In this document: piece after piece, positions 43,770-51,515 of the stretch | Layout: each line of letters starts with the position of its first letter | How positions within the stretch are numbered: the first letter of the stretch is position 1 | From: Halovenus halobia | GTDB lineage: Archaea > Halobacteriota > Halobacteria > Halobacteriales > Haloarculaceae | DNA length: 64,000 bases | Direction of reading: 5' to 3' | NCBI RefSeq assembly: GCF_051414135.1 | Contig: NZ_JBLKOA010000001.1 | Coordinates: 434,001-498,000, forward strand | The notes under the pieces: generated by a model | Seen by the model: the letters and a program-made list of their open reading frames with translations, nothing else | Databases searched by the model: none | What the model was told of the DNA's origin: nothing | Translations under genes and position numbers: made by a program

Positions 43770-44745
43770 CGGTTGTCCCCTCCGTGGTGTTTATTTGATC
43801 CGTCTGGCCCATCTCCTCCAGATCGCAGACCCCCTCGATCGGAGAACAGGCTCGCCACATGGGGCAGAGTTTGAATATGACGACGAGGGCACCGATAAGT
43901 CCCAGTTTGGCCACCACGATTAGTCCGAGCGACGACCCCAGGTAGACAGTGAGACTGTTACCGAAAGAGGAGTACGCCTGATAGAGGCCAGTGACAAATA
44001 TCGTCGGGAAGATGAACCGGACGACCCAGCGGAATCGTTCGAGTTGTTGCCCTGCCGCCCTGACAACTGGGATGGTCGGGGATTGCTGTCCTGTTGGCAC
44101 AGCCACGAAAATGTTCCAGACGGCACCACCGAGCCAGATGGCAAACGCAAGCAGGTGCAGTGTTCGAATCCCTGCCAGACCGACAGTCCCGTGCCGAAGC
44201 CCGACTTCCGCGACGGAGGTTGCGGCGAGGAGACCAACCGCAAATGCGAACCTGCTCACGCCCAGTGCGCCGCGGAACTGTTGCTCGACTGACTGTGTGC
44301 GGAACTGTGAGATGACGAGCACAGCGAGCAATCCAATAAAAAGTAACGTCACGGACACCGAAACAATCGTTCCAAGAGCGGACCGCCAGTATCTGGGGAG
44401 AACAATCCCTCCCGTCACGGCGAGTACAATCGTTGCCAATAGGGCGATGGTGTCGAATCGGTTGTACATCTGACTGCAGTACTCGTCTGTCCCGTCATTG
44501 AGGTCTTGTGGGCGGACGAAGAGGTGTTTCCAGCACAAACCACCCACCAGAACGCCGAGACTCACCAGATATCCCCACTTCGCGACAACAATAATAAGCG
44601 ACTCCACTCCGCTGAGGCGAACTGTGAGGAACGTCCCGGCGAGCGAGGCAATCAGGATGATGGTCAGCGCTATCTTTGGCAGCGTGTACCTGTCGAAAAG
44701 CTCGTTGGAACTGGCATCGGTTGCTTCGTGGCGTACCTCTCCCAT
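43762..44745 (-). CDS. CopD-like polytopic membrane protein
   Basis: The 327-residue protein has eight or nine helices. The block RTLHLLAFAIWLGGAVWNIFVAVPT is typical of the copper-resistance D domain (quoted: HLLAFAIWLGGAVWN). The family is tied to copper uptake or to membrane redox. The C-terminus has cysteines (KLCPMWRACSPIEGVCD) that may bind metal. I start at ATG 44745; upstream in-frame codons include only a TTG. The promoter shares the 44787-44798 site with the divergent gene. Confidence 0.7.
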   Translation of the reverse strand: MGEVRHEATDASSNELFDRYTLPKIALTIILIASLAGTFLTVRLSGVESLIIVVAKWGYLVSLGVLVGGLCWKHLFVRPQDLNDGTDEYCSQMYNRFDTIALLATIVLAVTGGIVLPRYWRSALGTIVSVSVTLLFIGLLAVLVISQFRTQSVEQQFRGALGVSRFAFAVGLLAATSVAEVGLRHGTVGLAGIRTLHLLAFAIWLGGAVWNIFVAVPTGQQSPTIPVVRAAGQQLERFRWVVRFIFPTIFVTGLYQAYSSFGNSLTVYLGSSLGLIVVAKLGLIGALVVIFKLCPMWRACSPIEGVCDLEEMGQTDQINTTEGTTDD

Positions 44746-44786
44746 TGTAACGTTCCGTTCGGACACGTCTCGCAAGTGACTGCTGT

Positions 44787-44798
44787 CGAAGATATTCG
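44787..44798 (+). promoter_or_regulatory. CGAA-N4-TTCG site between copD-like gene and the 44.8-kb gene
   Basis: CGAAGATATTCG, a perfect match. It ends 37 bases before the ATG at 44836. Read on the other strand it lies 41 bases before the ATG at 44745, so it could serve both directions. Confidence 0.7.
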
Positions 44799-44835
44799 CA
44801 CACGAATCGATACGGTAGGCCCACAGAGAACCGTT

Positions 44836-45708
44836 ATGAGGAATGGACAGATTGCGTCACAGATGTCCGCGCCAGTGACTTGGCAGGAGGCACCCGCGAC
44901 TGCGTTCGACTCGCCACTCGTCTGGAACGGGCCGTACGTCGAATGTAAACTCGAACACTCGGAACTCGAACCGACCTGTCTCGGTGACCAGTTTTTCCCA
45001 GATTCGGTACCGTACCGGTCGGGAGAGAACGACAGGGTGTTTTATTGGCGCAATCGGCTCCCGACTGTGGTGCCGCCACGCGAGGGATGGACGGGAGTCT
45101 GTGCGACGACACACGACCTCGCACCCCTCGTTCACGACTCACGCCACGAACCGACGCTGTTGCAGTCCTTCGATGACGAGTTTGAAATCGTCGTGGACGG
45201 AACAATTGTCGGTGACTCAAAGACGGCGCTGGTTTCGACGTATTCGCCTCCGCAAATCGATATTCAACACGTCACATCTGATGGTCTGGAACTCGAAATC
45301 GAGGGAGAGAAGAAACTGATCCCGGCCGGGAGCCGTCAGCGATTTTCACTTTCTGAGCAGACTGTCGAAACCGAACACGGGACAGCCGTTCCGACAACCC
45401 CTGAACTGGTGGTTCGGTTCCCGGGAGAGCGAGCAATTTACCATCCGGCTCCGAGCGATAACTACTGCCTGTTTCCGTCGTTTGGCCTCGATATCGACGA
45501 CATTCCCAGACGTGTTCATGTGCCGACGAACATGGGGGAACTCGACCACGACGCTCTCGCCGCCGAGTTCGGCATCGATGTCACTGAGCGACCGTACCCA
45601 GAGCGAATCCTTTGGCAAGCCTTTGCGTTCACCGCTTTCGACCCGAACGCGAACAGTGAACCGACACTCACGCAGTTCGAATCGGGCGAATTTGCCGTTC
45701 GTGAGTGA
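44836..45708 (+). CDS. Unknown haloarchaeal protein of the redox/sulfur cluster
   Basis: 290 residues, soluble, no signal peptide. Segments such as RVFYWRNRLPTVVPPREGWTG and HPAPSDNYCLFPSFGLDIDD are rich in aromatic residues; several His and Cys occur (GVCATTHDL, DNYCLF) but no known site. ATG at 44836 is chosen because the upstream CGAA-N4-TTCG site has exactly the spacing seen at neighbouring genes; ATG 44863 is an alternative. I recognise no family. Confidence 0.65.
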   Translation: MRNGQIASQMSAPVTWQEAPATAFDSPLVWNGPYVECKLEHSELEPTCLGDQFFPDSVPYRSGENDRVFYWRNRLPTVVPPREGWTGVCATTHDLAPLVHDSRHEPTLLQSFDDEFEIVVDGTIVGDSKTALVSTYSPPQIDIQHVTSDGLELEIEGEKKLIPAGSRQRFSLSEQTVETEHGTAVPTTPELVVRFPGERAIYHPAPSDNYCLFPSFGLDIDDIPRRVHVPTNMGELDHDALAAEFGIDVTERPYPERILWQAFAFTAFDPNANSEPTLTQFESGEFAVRE

Positions 45709-45722
45709 GGCTTCGACGTGTG

Positions 45723-46424
45723 CTACTGATCGAAACTCTGCTCAGCTGGCTCAAGCAGTTCGCCCATTAGTTTCGACTGTGCGGTGCTGAGATGTTCGGT
45801 GAACGTCGAGGCGGTGATTCCCAACTCTTCGGCGACAGCTTCGGCATTCGAATCCCGTGGGTACTCGAAGTAGCCGTTCTCGTAAGCGACGGTGAGAACC
45901 TCGTACTGTCGCTCAGTCAGTCGCTGTCGAAGTTCTTGTGGGAGACCTGCTCGTTTGTTCTCCTGTTCGAGTAGTGCCGGTGTTTGTCGATGCTGATTGC
46001 TTTGGTCCGACGTGGGCCCGTCGTACTCAGATACTTCGGTCAAGCGCTTGATAGATGTGGTCCCGTGTCTTCGTTCGATCCCAGCAATAAGATCCCGGAG
46101 TCGTTCCCTGTTTTCGACTGTGAGCGTTAGGTGGAGATCACCGTCTTCCGCGTACACCTCGGTTACTGACTGCACCTCATCACTGAGCCATTCGTACTGT
46201 TCCTGGTGGTTATTTTCCGTTGGTTCTTCAGAACGGTGGCCGGGACTGAATTTATTCTCCTCTACAAGTTTCGCCAACCCGGAGTCGCCGGGCGGCGTTG
46301 ACCCTGTCAGAATAAAATCGAGAAGGACCAGCGCCAGTGGTGTAACCGGGCCGACGGACTCTGGCAAAGTCGAAAGGGGACTTACGTTGGCTTCCAGCCG
46401 TAGTTCGGCACAAATCCGGGCCAT
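45723..46424 (-). CDS. Bat-type helix-turn-helix (HTH_10) regulator, candidate cluster regulator
   Basis: 233 residues. An N-terminal region (MARICAELRLEANVS) is followed by a beta-alpha sensing-like domain (QYEWLSDEVQSVTEVYAEDG, LTLTVENRERLRDLIAGI). At the C-terminus is LTERQYEVLTVAYENGYFEYPRD, then NAEAVAEELGITASTFTEHL, the HTH_10 domain. Its own promoter carries a CGAA-N4-TTCG site 37 bases before the ATG, suggesting autoregulation. Confidence 0.87.
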   Translation of the reverse strand: MARICAELRLEANVSPLSTLPESVGPVTPLALVLLDFILTGSTPPGDSGLAKLVEENKFSPGHRSEEPTENNHQEQYEWLSDEVQSVTEVYAEDGDLHLTLTVENRERLRDLIAGIERRHGTTSIKRLTEVSEYDGPTSDQSNQHRQTPALLEQENKRAGLPQELRQRLTERQYEVLTVAYENGYFEYPRDSNAEAVAEELGITASTFTEHLSTAQSKLMGELLEPAEQSFDQ

Positions 46425-46461
46425 ATTAATCGGTCCCTGTCGGAAGTCGAAAGCGCGGTGT

Positions 46462-46473
46462 CGAATACCTTCG
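46462..46473 (-). promoter_or_regulatory. CGAA-N4-TTCG site, Bat-type regulator gene (46.4 kb)
   Basis: CGAAGGTATTCG on the minus strand ends 37 bases before the ATG at 46424. Confidence 0.7.
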
Positions 46474-46588
46474 GGTGGGTTTCATATAAGGAGCGATGAT
46501 GAGCTATCGGTCGATAATTGTGTCCAGTTGATGGTACAGTAGCGGCAAGATTATGGCCCTGTGCGTCACACACCCCGAGAAACAGGCT

Positions 46589-46885
46589 TCAAGACTCGTC
46601 GCTGTTGACAGCAGTCAGGACGAAGTACGGTCCATCCCAATCGTTGACCCAGTCAGGTGCCGCAGGATGGTCCTGCAATCGGTTGGCTTCGTAGGATTCG
46701 TCGGGATAGACATTCCTCTCGGAGTCAGTCGCGTCTTCGCGCGGGACCGGGAACGTCACTGGGTCGCGCTCTTCGGCGTCAGTCAACTGTCTTCGCCCCG
46801 ATTCATGCGCCTTTCCTGGTGTCTCGACCCATTGCTGCGGGTGAAACTGAACGAGTATATCCTCTTCCACATCTGTTTCTGACAT
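46589..46885 (-). CDS. Small haloarchaeal protein, unknown function
   Basis: 98 residues. It begins MSETDVEEDILVQFHPQQWV and ends with a Trp/Asp-rich part (PDWVNDWDGPYFVLT). It has no membrane helix and no cysteine. It lies between two Bat-type regulators on the same strand and has the same promoter site at the same distance as the downstream regulator. I recognise no family. Confidence 0.65.
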   Translation of the reverse strand: MSETDVEEDILVQFHPQQWVETPGKAHESGRRQLTDAEERDPVTFPVPREDATDSERNVYPDESYEANRLQDHPAAPDWVNDWDGPYFVLTAVNSDES

Positions 46886-46922
46886 AATCTAATTTCGTGT
46901 CGAATTCGGATAGAGAGCCTGG

Positions 46923-46934
46923 CGAATACCTTCG
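46923..46934 (-). promoter_or_regulatory. CGAA-N4-TTCG site, 98-residue protein gene
   Basis: CGAAGGTATTCG on the minus strand ends 37 bases before the ATG at 46885; identical to the site at 46462-46473. Confidence 0.7.
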
Positions 46935-46969
46935 GGGCCGTTTGATTATGACTGATTTGGTATCTGGCC

Positions 46970-47668
46970 TCAATCAGCAGTGATTGAGATGTCGGGCTGG
47001 TGTTCACAATCGCCGCCGAGGAACTGCTTGAGGACCTGTCCCTCCGCGCGGTGGAGGATTTCGCTGCAGGTCGACTTTGCGATACCGACTTCCTCGGCCA
47101 GTTCGACGAGTGTGATCCGACGAGGGGTGTCGTAGTAACCGCGTTCAATTGCCTCCCGCAGTAGGCCTTCCTGACGTTCTGTTAAAAGCGATTCTGACTC
47201 CGTTTCCTGTTGGATGCGTTCAACAGTGTATTTGATGCCAAAGTTATCCAGTGTCTCACCCAGCGTCGAGAGTTTCTTCTGAGAGAGCGTCGTTTCCAGT
47301 GTGAGTGTTCCGTTATCAACCTCGACGGGTAGATCGAGGGGAATCCCCGCAGTCTGAATCGCGTTCAACAGGACAGGAACTGTCGTTTCTACCTGGACCC
47401 GTCGCCGGTTCGCCTCCTGCTCGAACACTGAGAGTTCTGTGACGGTTTCGTACTGCTCTATCTGTTCACAGACCTGTCCGGCAACCGGACCGATGATTTC
47501 CAACCGGGCGACCCCTCGTTCATCGTCGGCCGTCGCTGCGAGAATCCGAAATCTCGTGGCTGGATAGTCTTGGGACAGTTCACTGATCCAGATATTCTCT
47601 GGGACCGTAACTTCGAGTTTAGCGTATGGCATGTATTGGTTGCCGCCTGTATCGGTGGCAGCTCCCAT
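46970..47668 (-). CDS. Bat-type helix-turn-helix (HTH_10) regulator
   Basis: 232 residues. The N-terminal half (AKLEVTVPENIWISELSQDYP, quoted in part) is beta-rich and resembles the non-PAS sensing region of HTH_10 regulators. The C-terminal domain reads LLTERQEGLLREAIERGYYDTP, quoted as TERQEGLLREAIERGYYDTP, then LVELAEEVGIAKSTCSEILH. Start ATG 47668 is favoured over 47632 because a TATA-like acttttagg is centred 26 bases upstream and the CGAA-type site 36 bases upstream. Cys occurs at CSEIL and GDCEHQ. Confidence 0.85.
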   Translation of the reverse strand: MGAATDTGGNQYMPYAKLEVTVPENIWISELSQDYPATRFRILAATADDERGVARLEIIGPVAGQVCEQIEQYETVTELSVFEQEANRRRVQVETTVPVLLNAIQTAGIPLDLPVEVDNGTLTLETTLSQKKLSTLGETLDNFGIKYTVERIQQETESESLLTERQEGLLREAIERGYYDTPRRITLVELAEEVGIAKSTCSEILHRAEGQVLKQFLGGDCEHQPDISITAD

Positions 47669-47674
47669 CTACAT

Positions 47675-47694
47675 CTTTTAGGCAGACCTAAAAG
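47675..47694 (-). promoter_or_regulatory. Perfect palindrome over the core promoter (DtxR-type operator candidate)
   Basis: CTTTTAGG-CAGA-CCTAAAAG: 8-base arms, 4-base spacer. It covers the TATA region of the gene starting at 47668. TTAGG/CCTAA half-sites resemble those bound by DtxR-family repressors, and a DtxR-type gene is the next gene upstream. Confidence 0.6.
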
Positions 47695-47704
47695 TAGTTT
47701 GGTG

Positions 47705-47716
47705 TGAATATGTTCG
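47705..47716 (-). promoter_or_regulatory. CGAA-N4-TTCG-type site, Bat-type regulator gene (47.7 kb)
   Basis: On the minus strand CGAACATATTCA (7 of 8 half-site bases) ends 36 bases before the ATG at 47668. Confidence 0.55.
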
Positions 47717-47776
47717 GGAGTAATTTATATGTTTTATAAACTCCGGAGTGCGGTCGGCCACACTTCGATTCTCTCA

Positions 47777-48244
47777 TCAGGCGTGACAGCAGTTGGCCCC
47801 TCCGGAAGATTCCGGACAGACATCGAGACAAGAGCCAGTAGTAAGTTCGCGTAATCGGTCGATAGCTTCGTCCGGGAGTTGGTAGCCGATCTCGAACGCG
47901 GATTGTTCGTCGAGTACCGTGTCGAGCACAGAATCAAAGAAGCTGGTGACCGCACAGAACTGACGAGTGAGATGAGTCGCAATTACTTTGCCCTCGTCGG
48001 TGAGGTACACCCCTTCGTATTTTTCGTGATCAACCAAACCCCGTTCTGCCAACTTCGTAACCATTTGAGTGACACTCGCGGGTGAAACGTCGAGATAGTC
48101 TTGAATTTCGCCAGTCGCCACACGGCCGGATTCATCTTTCGAGAGGGTTGAGATTGCGAACAGGTACTTCGCTGCTGTTCGGTTAACTGCCTGCGACGGC
48201 AAGTCTGGTTTAGGAGCGGACCCCCCAAGACTCTGTGAGGACAT
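47777..48244 (-). CDS. DtxR/MntR-family transcriptional regulator with altered metal site
   Basis: 155 residues. The N-terminal winged helix is clear: KYLFAISTLSKDESGRVATG, EIQDYLDVSPASVTQMVTKL, VDHEKYEGVYLTDEGKVIA. In the dimerisation domain the usual E-C/x-E-H metal-ligand segment is replaced by SAFEIGYQL, while the C-terminus ends in a Cys/His-rich tail (CLDVCPESSGGANCCHA). It probably senses something other than the usual Mn/Fe, or binds metal through the tail. Leaderless start at 48244 fits a TATA-like gatattt 27-35 bases upstream. Confidence 0.82.
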   Translation of the reverse strand: MSSQSLGGSAPKPDLPSQAVNRTAAKYLFAISTLSKDESGRVATGEIQDYLDVSPASVTQMVTKLAERGLVDHEKYEGVYLTDEGKVIATHLTRQFCAVTSFFDSVLDTVLDEQSAFEIGYQLPDEAIDRLRELTTGSCLDVCPESSGGANCCHA

Positions 48245-48282
48245 ACGAAACGTTCCGGCACACAACGTGGAAATATCAGTCC

Positions 48283-48294
48283 CGAACCTGTTCG
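48283..48294 (-). promoter_or_regulatory. CGAA-N4-TTCG site, DtxR-family gene
   Basis: CGAACAGGTTCG on the minus strand, inside the longer perfect palindrome CCCGAACCTGTTCGGG (48281-48296). It ends 38 bases before the ATG at 48244. Confidence 0.65.
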
Positions 48295-48430
48295 GGTCTC
48301 CGGATTGGAGCTTTCTTACACTGAGAGATATGGAGCACCGAAAGATGGTTACACAACTGGCGGAAGTAACTCACCGGCACACGCACGTTAGGTAGTCCAC
48401 GACAGTTCTGCCCACATTTATATTCATTCG

Positions 48431-48442
48431 AGAATCAATTCG
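48431..48442 (+). promoter_or_regulatory. CGAA-N4-TTCG-type site, aldehyde dehydrogenase gene
   Basis: AGAATCAATTCG matches 7 of 8 half-site bases and ends 40 bases before the ATG at 48483. Confidence 0.45.
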
Positions 48443-48482
48443 TCTGAATCTTCATCCCTCACTGTCACGTGGCATAACATAC

Positions 48483-49844
48483 ATGGATGTAGTCGACCCC
48501 TCTACCGGTGAGCGAGTCAGTACGTACGACGAACACACCGAAACCGAGGTGGATAACGCACTGGACCAGGCGATTACGGCGTTCGATGGGTGGCGCGACA
48601 GCCCGTTACGAGAACGTGAGCAACTGCTCGCGGCCGCCGGAGATGTACTCCGGGAGAATACCCGGGAGTACGCCGAGACGATGGTTCGAGAGATGGGAAA
48701 ACCGGTCGGACAGGCCGTTTCAGAGGTCGAAAAGTGTGCCTGGGTCTGTGACCATTACGCCGAGCACGCGGGCGAATATCTCGCGGCGAACCACCACGCA
48801 AGTCCGCCGGGGTCAACAGTCAAAACGGTCCACGAGCCCCTCGGCCCGGTGTTGGCTGTGATGCCGTGGAACTTTCCATTCTGGCAGGTGTTTCGCTTCG
48901 CCGCGCCGTATCTCACCGCTGGAAATGTCGGGCTACTAAAACACGCCTCGAACGTCCCCGGTTGTGCGCTTGCCATCGAAGAAGTGTTCCGCGAAGCCGG
49001 CTACCCCGAGGGCGCCTTCCAATCGCTTCTGGTTCCCTCCGAGCAGGTAGACGATATCCTCGCGGATGACCGGGTCCGCGCAGCGACAATAACGGGAAGC
49101 GGCCCCGCGGGCCGGGCCGTCGCCTCGACTGCCGGTGAACACCTCAAAAAGACCGTCCTCGAACTCGGCGGGAGCGACCCGTTTGTCGTGCTGGACGATG
49201 CAGCTGTCGAAGAGGCCGCCGTAACGGGCGTGTGGGCGCGTAACCAGAATGGCGGCCAGTCCTGTATCGCGGCCAAGCGTTTTATTGTCCACACCGATGT
49301 CTACGAAGAATTCCTCGACCAGTTCGTTGCCGAGATCGAATCACTCACAGTCGGGGACCCAATGAACGAGGAGACCGATATGGGCCCACAAGCTCGAACG
49401 GGACTCATGGCGGAGTTGCACGAGCAGGTGGCTGAGAGCGCCGAAGCCGGCGCGACGATACTGACCGGCGGCGAACCCCTGGATCGGGAAGGTGCGTTCT
49501 ATCCGCCAACCGTGCTAACCGATATCCCCGATGGGTGTCCGGTCGACAGGGAGGAAACGTTCGGCCCCGTCGCAACCGTCTACGAGGTCGAAAGTGAAAC
49601 CGAAGCTGTACGCAAAGCAAACGATACCGAGTTTGGCCTCGGAGCGAGCATCTGGACCGAAGACCGTGACCGCGGCGAAACCGTCGCCCGTCGAATCGAC
49701 GCCGGCTGTACGTACGTGAACCAGTTGGTCAAGTCTGACCCGCGGGTGCCGTTCGGCGGCGTCGGTGAATCTGGCTACGGCCGCGAGCTTGCCGGACCAG
49801 GGATTCGGGAGTTTGTCAACCGCAAAACTGTGTGGGTAGAGTGA
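48483..49844 (+). CDS. NAD(P)-dependent aldehyde dehydrogenase (succinate-semialdehyde dehydrogenase-like)
   Basis: A 453-residue ALDH. PLGPVLAVMPWNFPFWQVFRF is the oxyanion/NAD region (quoted in part MPWNFPFWQ), LELGGSDPFVVLDDA carries the general-base Glu, NGGQSCIAAKRF the catalytic Cys, and EETFGPVATVY follows. The short N-terminus and sequence resemble succinate-semialdehyde dehydrogenases, but the substrate is open. Its TGA overlaps the next ATG, so it is one operon with the TPP enzyme. A CGAA-type site lies 40 bases upstream. Confidence 0.88.
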   Translation: MDVVDPSTGERVSTYDEHTETEVDNALDQAITAFDGWRDSPLREREQLLAAAGDVLRENTREYAETMVREMGKPVGQAVSEVEKCAWVCDHYAEHAGEYLAANHHASPPGSTVKTVHEPLGPVLAVMPWNFPFWQVFRFAAPYLTAGNVGLLKHASNVPGCALAIEEVFREAGYPEGAFQSLLVPSEQVDDILADDRVRAATITGSGPAGRAVASTAGEHLKKTVLELGGSDPFVVLDDAAVEEAAVTGVWARNQNGGQSCIAAKRFIVHTDVYEEFLDQFVAEIESLTVGDPMNEETDMGPQARTGLMAELHEQVAESAEAGATILTGGEPLDREGAFYPPTVLTDIPDGCPVDREETFGPVATVYEVESETEAVRKANDTEFGLGASIWTEDRDRGETVARRIDAGCTYVNQLVKSDPRVPFGGVGESGYGRELAGPGIREFVNRKTVWVE

Positions 49845-51424
49845 TGAAGGCCTCAAACCTACTGGTCGCTTGCCTCGAACGCGAAGGTGTCGAACACGTC
49901 TTCGGTGTCCCCGGAGAAGAGCTTGAGGACCTCCTGTTCTCGATTCGGGACTCGAAGGTGACGTTCGTACCCGTCCGGCACGAACAGGGTGCAGCGTTCA
50001 TGGCGGACGTCCACGGCCGACTGACTGGTGAGGCCGGCGTCTGTCTCGGAACGCTCGGTCCGGGCGCGACGAATCTGTTGACTGGCGTCGCAGACGCACA
50101 CCTAGACAAGAGCCCGCTGGTGGCAATCACAGGACAAGGTGGTCTTGAACGGCTCCATCAGGAGAGCCATCAGGCTATCGATGTGTTACGGACGTTTGAA
50201 CCAGTGACGAAGTGGAATACGCAACTCGATAGCCCTGAAATTGTCCACGAATCTGTCCGGAAGGCGTTCAAGGTCGCTGAATACGAAAAACCGGGCGCGA
50301 CTCACCTCGAACTTCCCGAAGATGTGGCTGCCGAGGAGACGGACGCGCAGCCGCTTCCGGTGCGTGACCGGGTGGCCGCGGCAGCTCCGAACCCCGACGC
50401 CCTCGCCCGTGTACAGGAGCGTCTACGGACGGCCCAGCGACCGATTATCCTCGCCGGCAACGGCGCCGTTCGGACTCATGCCGCCTCCCAGCTTCGAGAG
50501 TTCGTCGACGAGACCGGAATCCCGGTCGTCTCCACGTACATGGGAAAAGGCGCCGTCTCCGACAGCCGAGTACACTCGCTCATGACGCTGGATTCAGGTG
50601 AAAACGGTGAGGCTGCGACCGCCGTCGCTCGGGCGGATTTAGTCGTCACGGTCGGCTACGATATCGCCGAACACGACCCAGCGGACTGGAACGACGGGAC
50701 CGCCCCGCTTGTTCACATCGACAGCGAACCGGCCGAGGTGTACGAAGCCTACGACCCAGATGTGGAAGTGGTCGCAGACATCGGCCGGGCGCTCAGTTCA
50801 CTTACAGAATGGTACCGCTCAGCTGCCGTGACGTTTGATACGGAGTGGTACGCGGACCTTCAGGAACGTATCGTCACTGCTGTCGACCGTGATCCCCAGC
50901 CAGAAGCGCCGTTTACAGTAGAGGGCGTTCTGCCGGTGTTGCGCGAGGCGATGGCCTCTGAGGACGTTCTGATCTCCGACGTCGGTAACCACAAGATGGC
51001 GATCGCGCAGAATTTCCCGACGTACGAACCGAATACCTGCATAATCTCGAACGGTCTTGCTTCGATGGGAATCGCGGTTCCGGGAGGGCTCGCAGCCGAT
51101 CTGGCGGTCGACGCGAATGTCGTGGCGGCAACCGGTGACGGTGGCTTCCTTATGAATGCCGCTGAGATCGAGACCGCAACTCGCTCTGGCTGTGGATACA
51201 CAATTATCGTATTCAACGACAACGATTACGGACTCATATCGAAGAAACAACACGACCACACGGGCGAGACATTCGGAACTGGACTGACAAACCCGGACCT
51301 CATGACTTTCGCAGAGAGTTTCGGTATCGACGGATACCGACCCGACTCAAAAAATGCTCTGAAAGAAGCACTCCAATCTGCGGTCGGCGGTGATATGGCA
51401 CTCGTCGAGGTCCCCATCGAATGA
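49844..51424 (+). CDS. Acetolactate synthase-like thiamine-diphosphate enzyme
   Basis: 526 residues in three domains. Pyrimidine-binding: FGVPGEELEDLL, with the activating Glu in VRHEQGAAFMADVHGRLTG. A central Rossmann-like domain (RPIILAGNGAVRTHA) follows. PP-binding: GDGGFLMNAAEIETATRSG..., the GDG-NN-type Mg/TPP motif (VFNDNDYGLI). Family members make acetolactate or decarboxylate 2-oxo acids. No small regulatory subunit is adjacent, which argues for a catabolic rather than IlvB role. Coupled to the aldehyde dehydrogenase. Confidence 0.86.
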   Translation: MKASNLLVACLEREGVEHVFGVPGEELEDLLFSIRDSKVTFVPVRHEQGAAFMADVHGRLTGEAGVCLGTLGPGATNLLTGVADAHLDKSPLVAITGQGGLERLHQESHQAIDVLRTFEPVTKWNTQLDSPEIVHESVRKAFKVAEYEKPGATHLELPEDVAAEETDAQPLPVRDRVAAAAPNPDALARVQERLRTAQRPIILAGNGAVRTHAASQLREFVDETGIPVVSTYMGKGAVSDSRVHSLMTLDSGENGEAATAVARADLVVTVGYDIAEHDPADWNDGTAPLVHIDSEPAEVYEAYDPDVEVVADIGRALSSLTEWYRSAAVTFDTEWYADLQERIVTAVDRDPQPEAPFTVEGVLPVLREAMASEDVLISDVGNHKMAIAQNFPTYEPNTCIISNGLASMGIAVPGGLAADLAVDANVVAATGDGGFLMNAAEIETATRSGCGYTIIVFNDNDYGLISKKQHDHTGETFGTGLTNPDLMTFAESFGIDGYRPDSKNALKEALQSAVGGDMALVEVPIE

Positions 51425-51515
51425 CACCCACCTCTGACTCATCGAATGATAGACACACCAGACGCCGAGGTGTGTTGCTGTCGTATCTTCACCTTCGAGA
51501 ATTACTGGACCAGTC

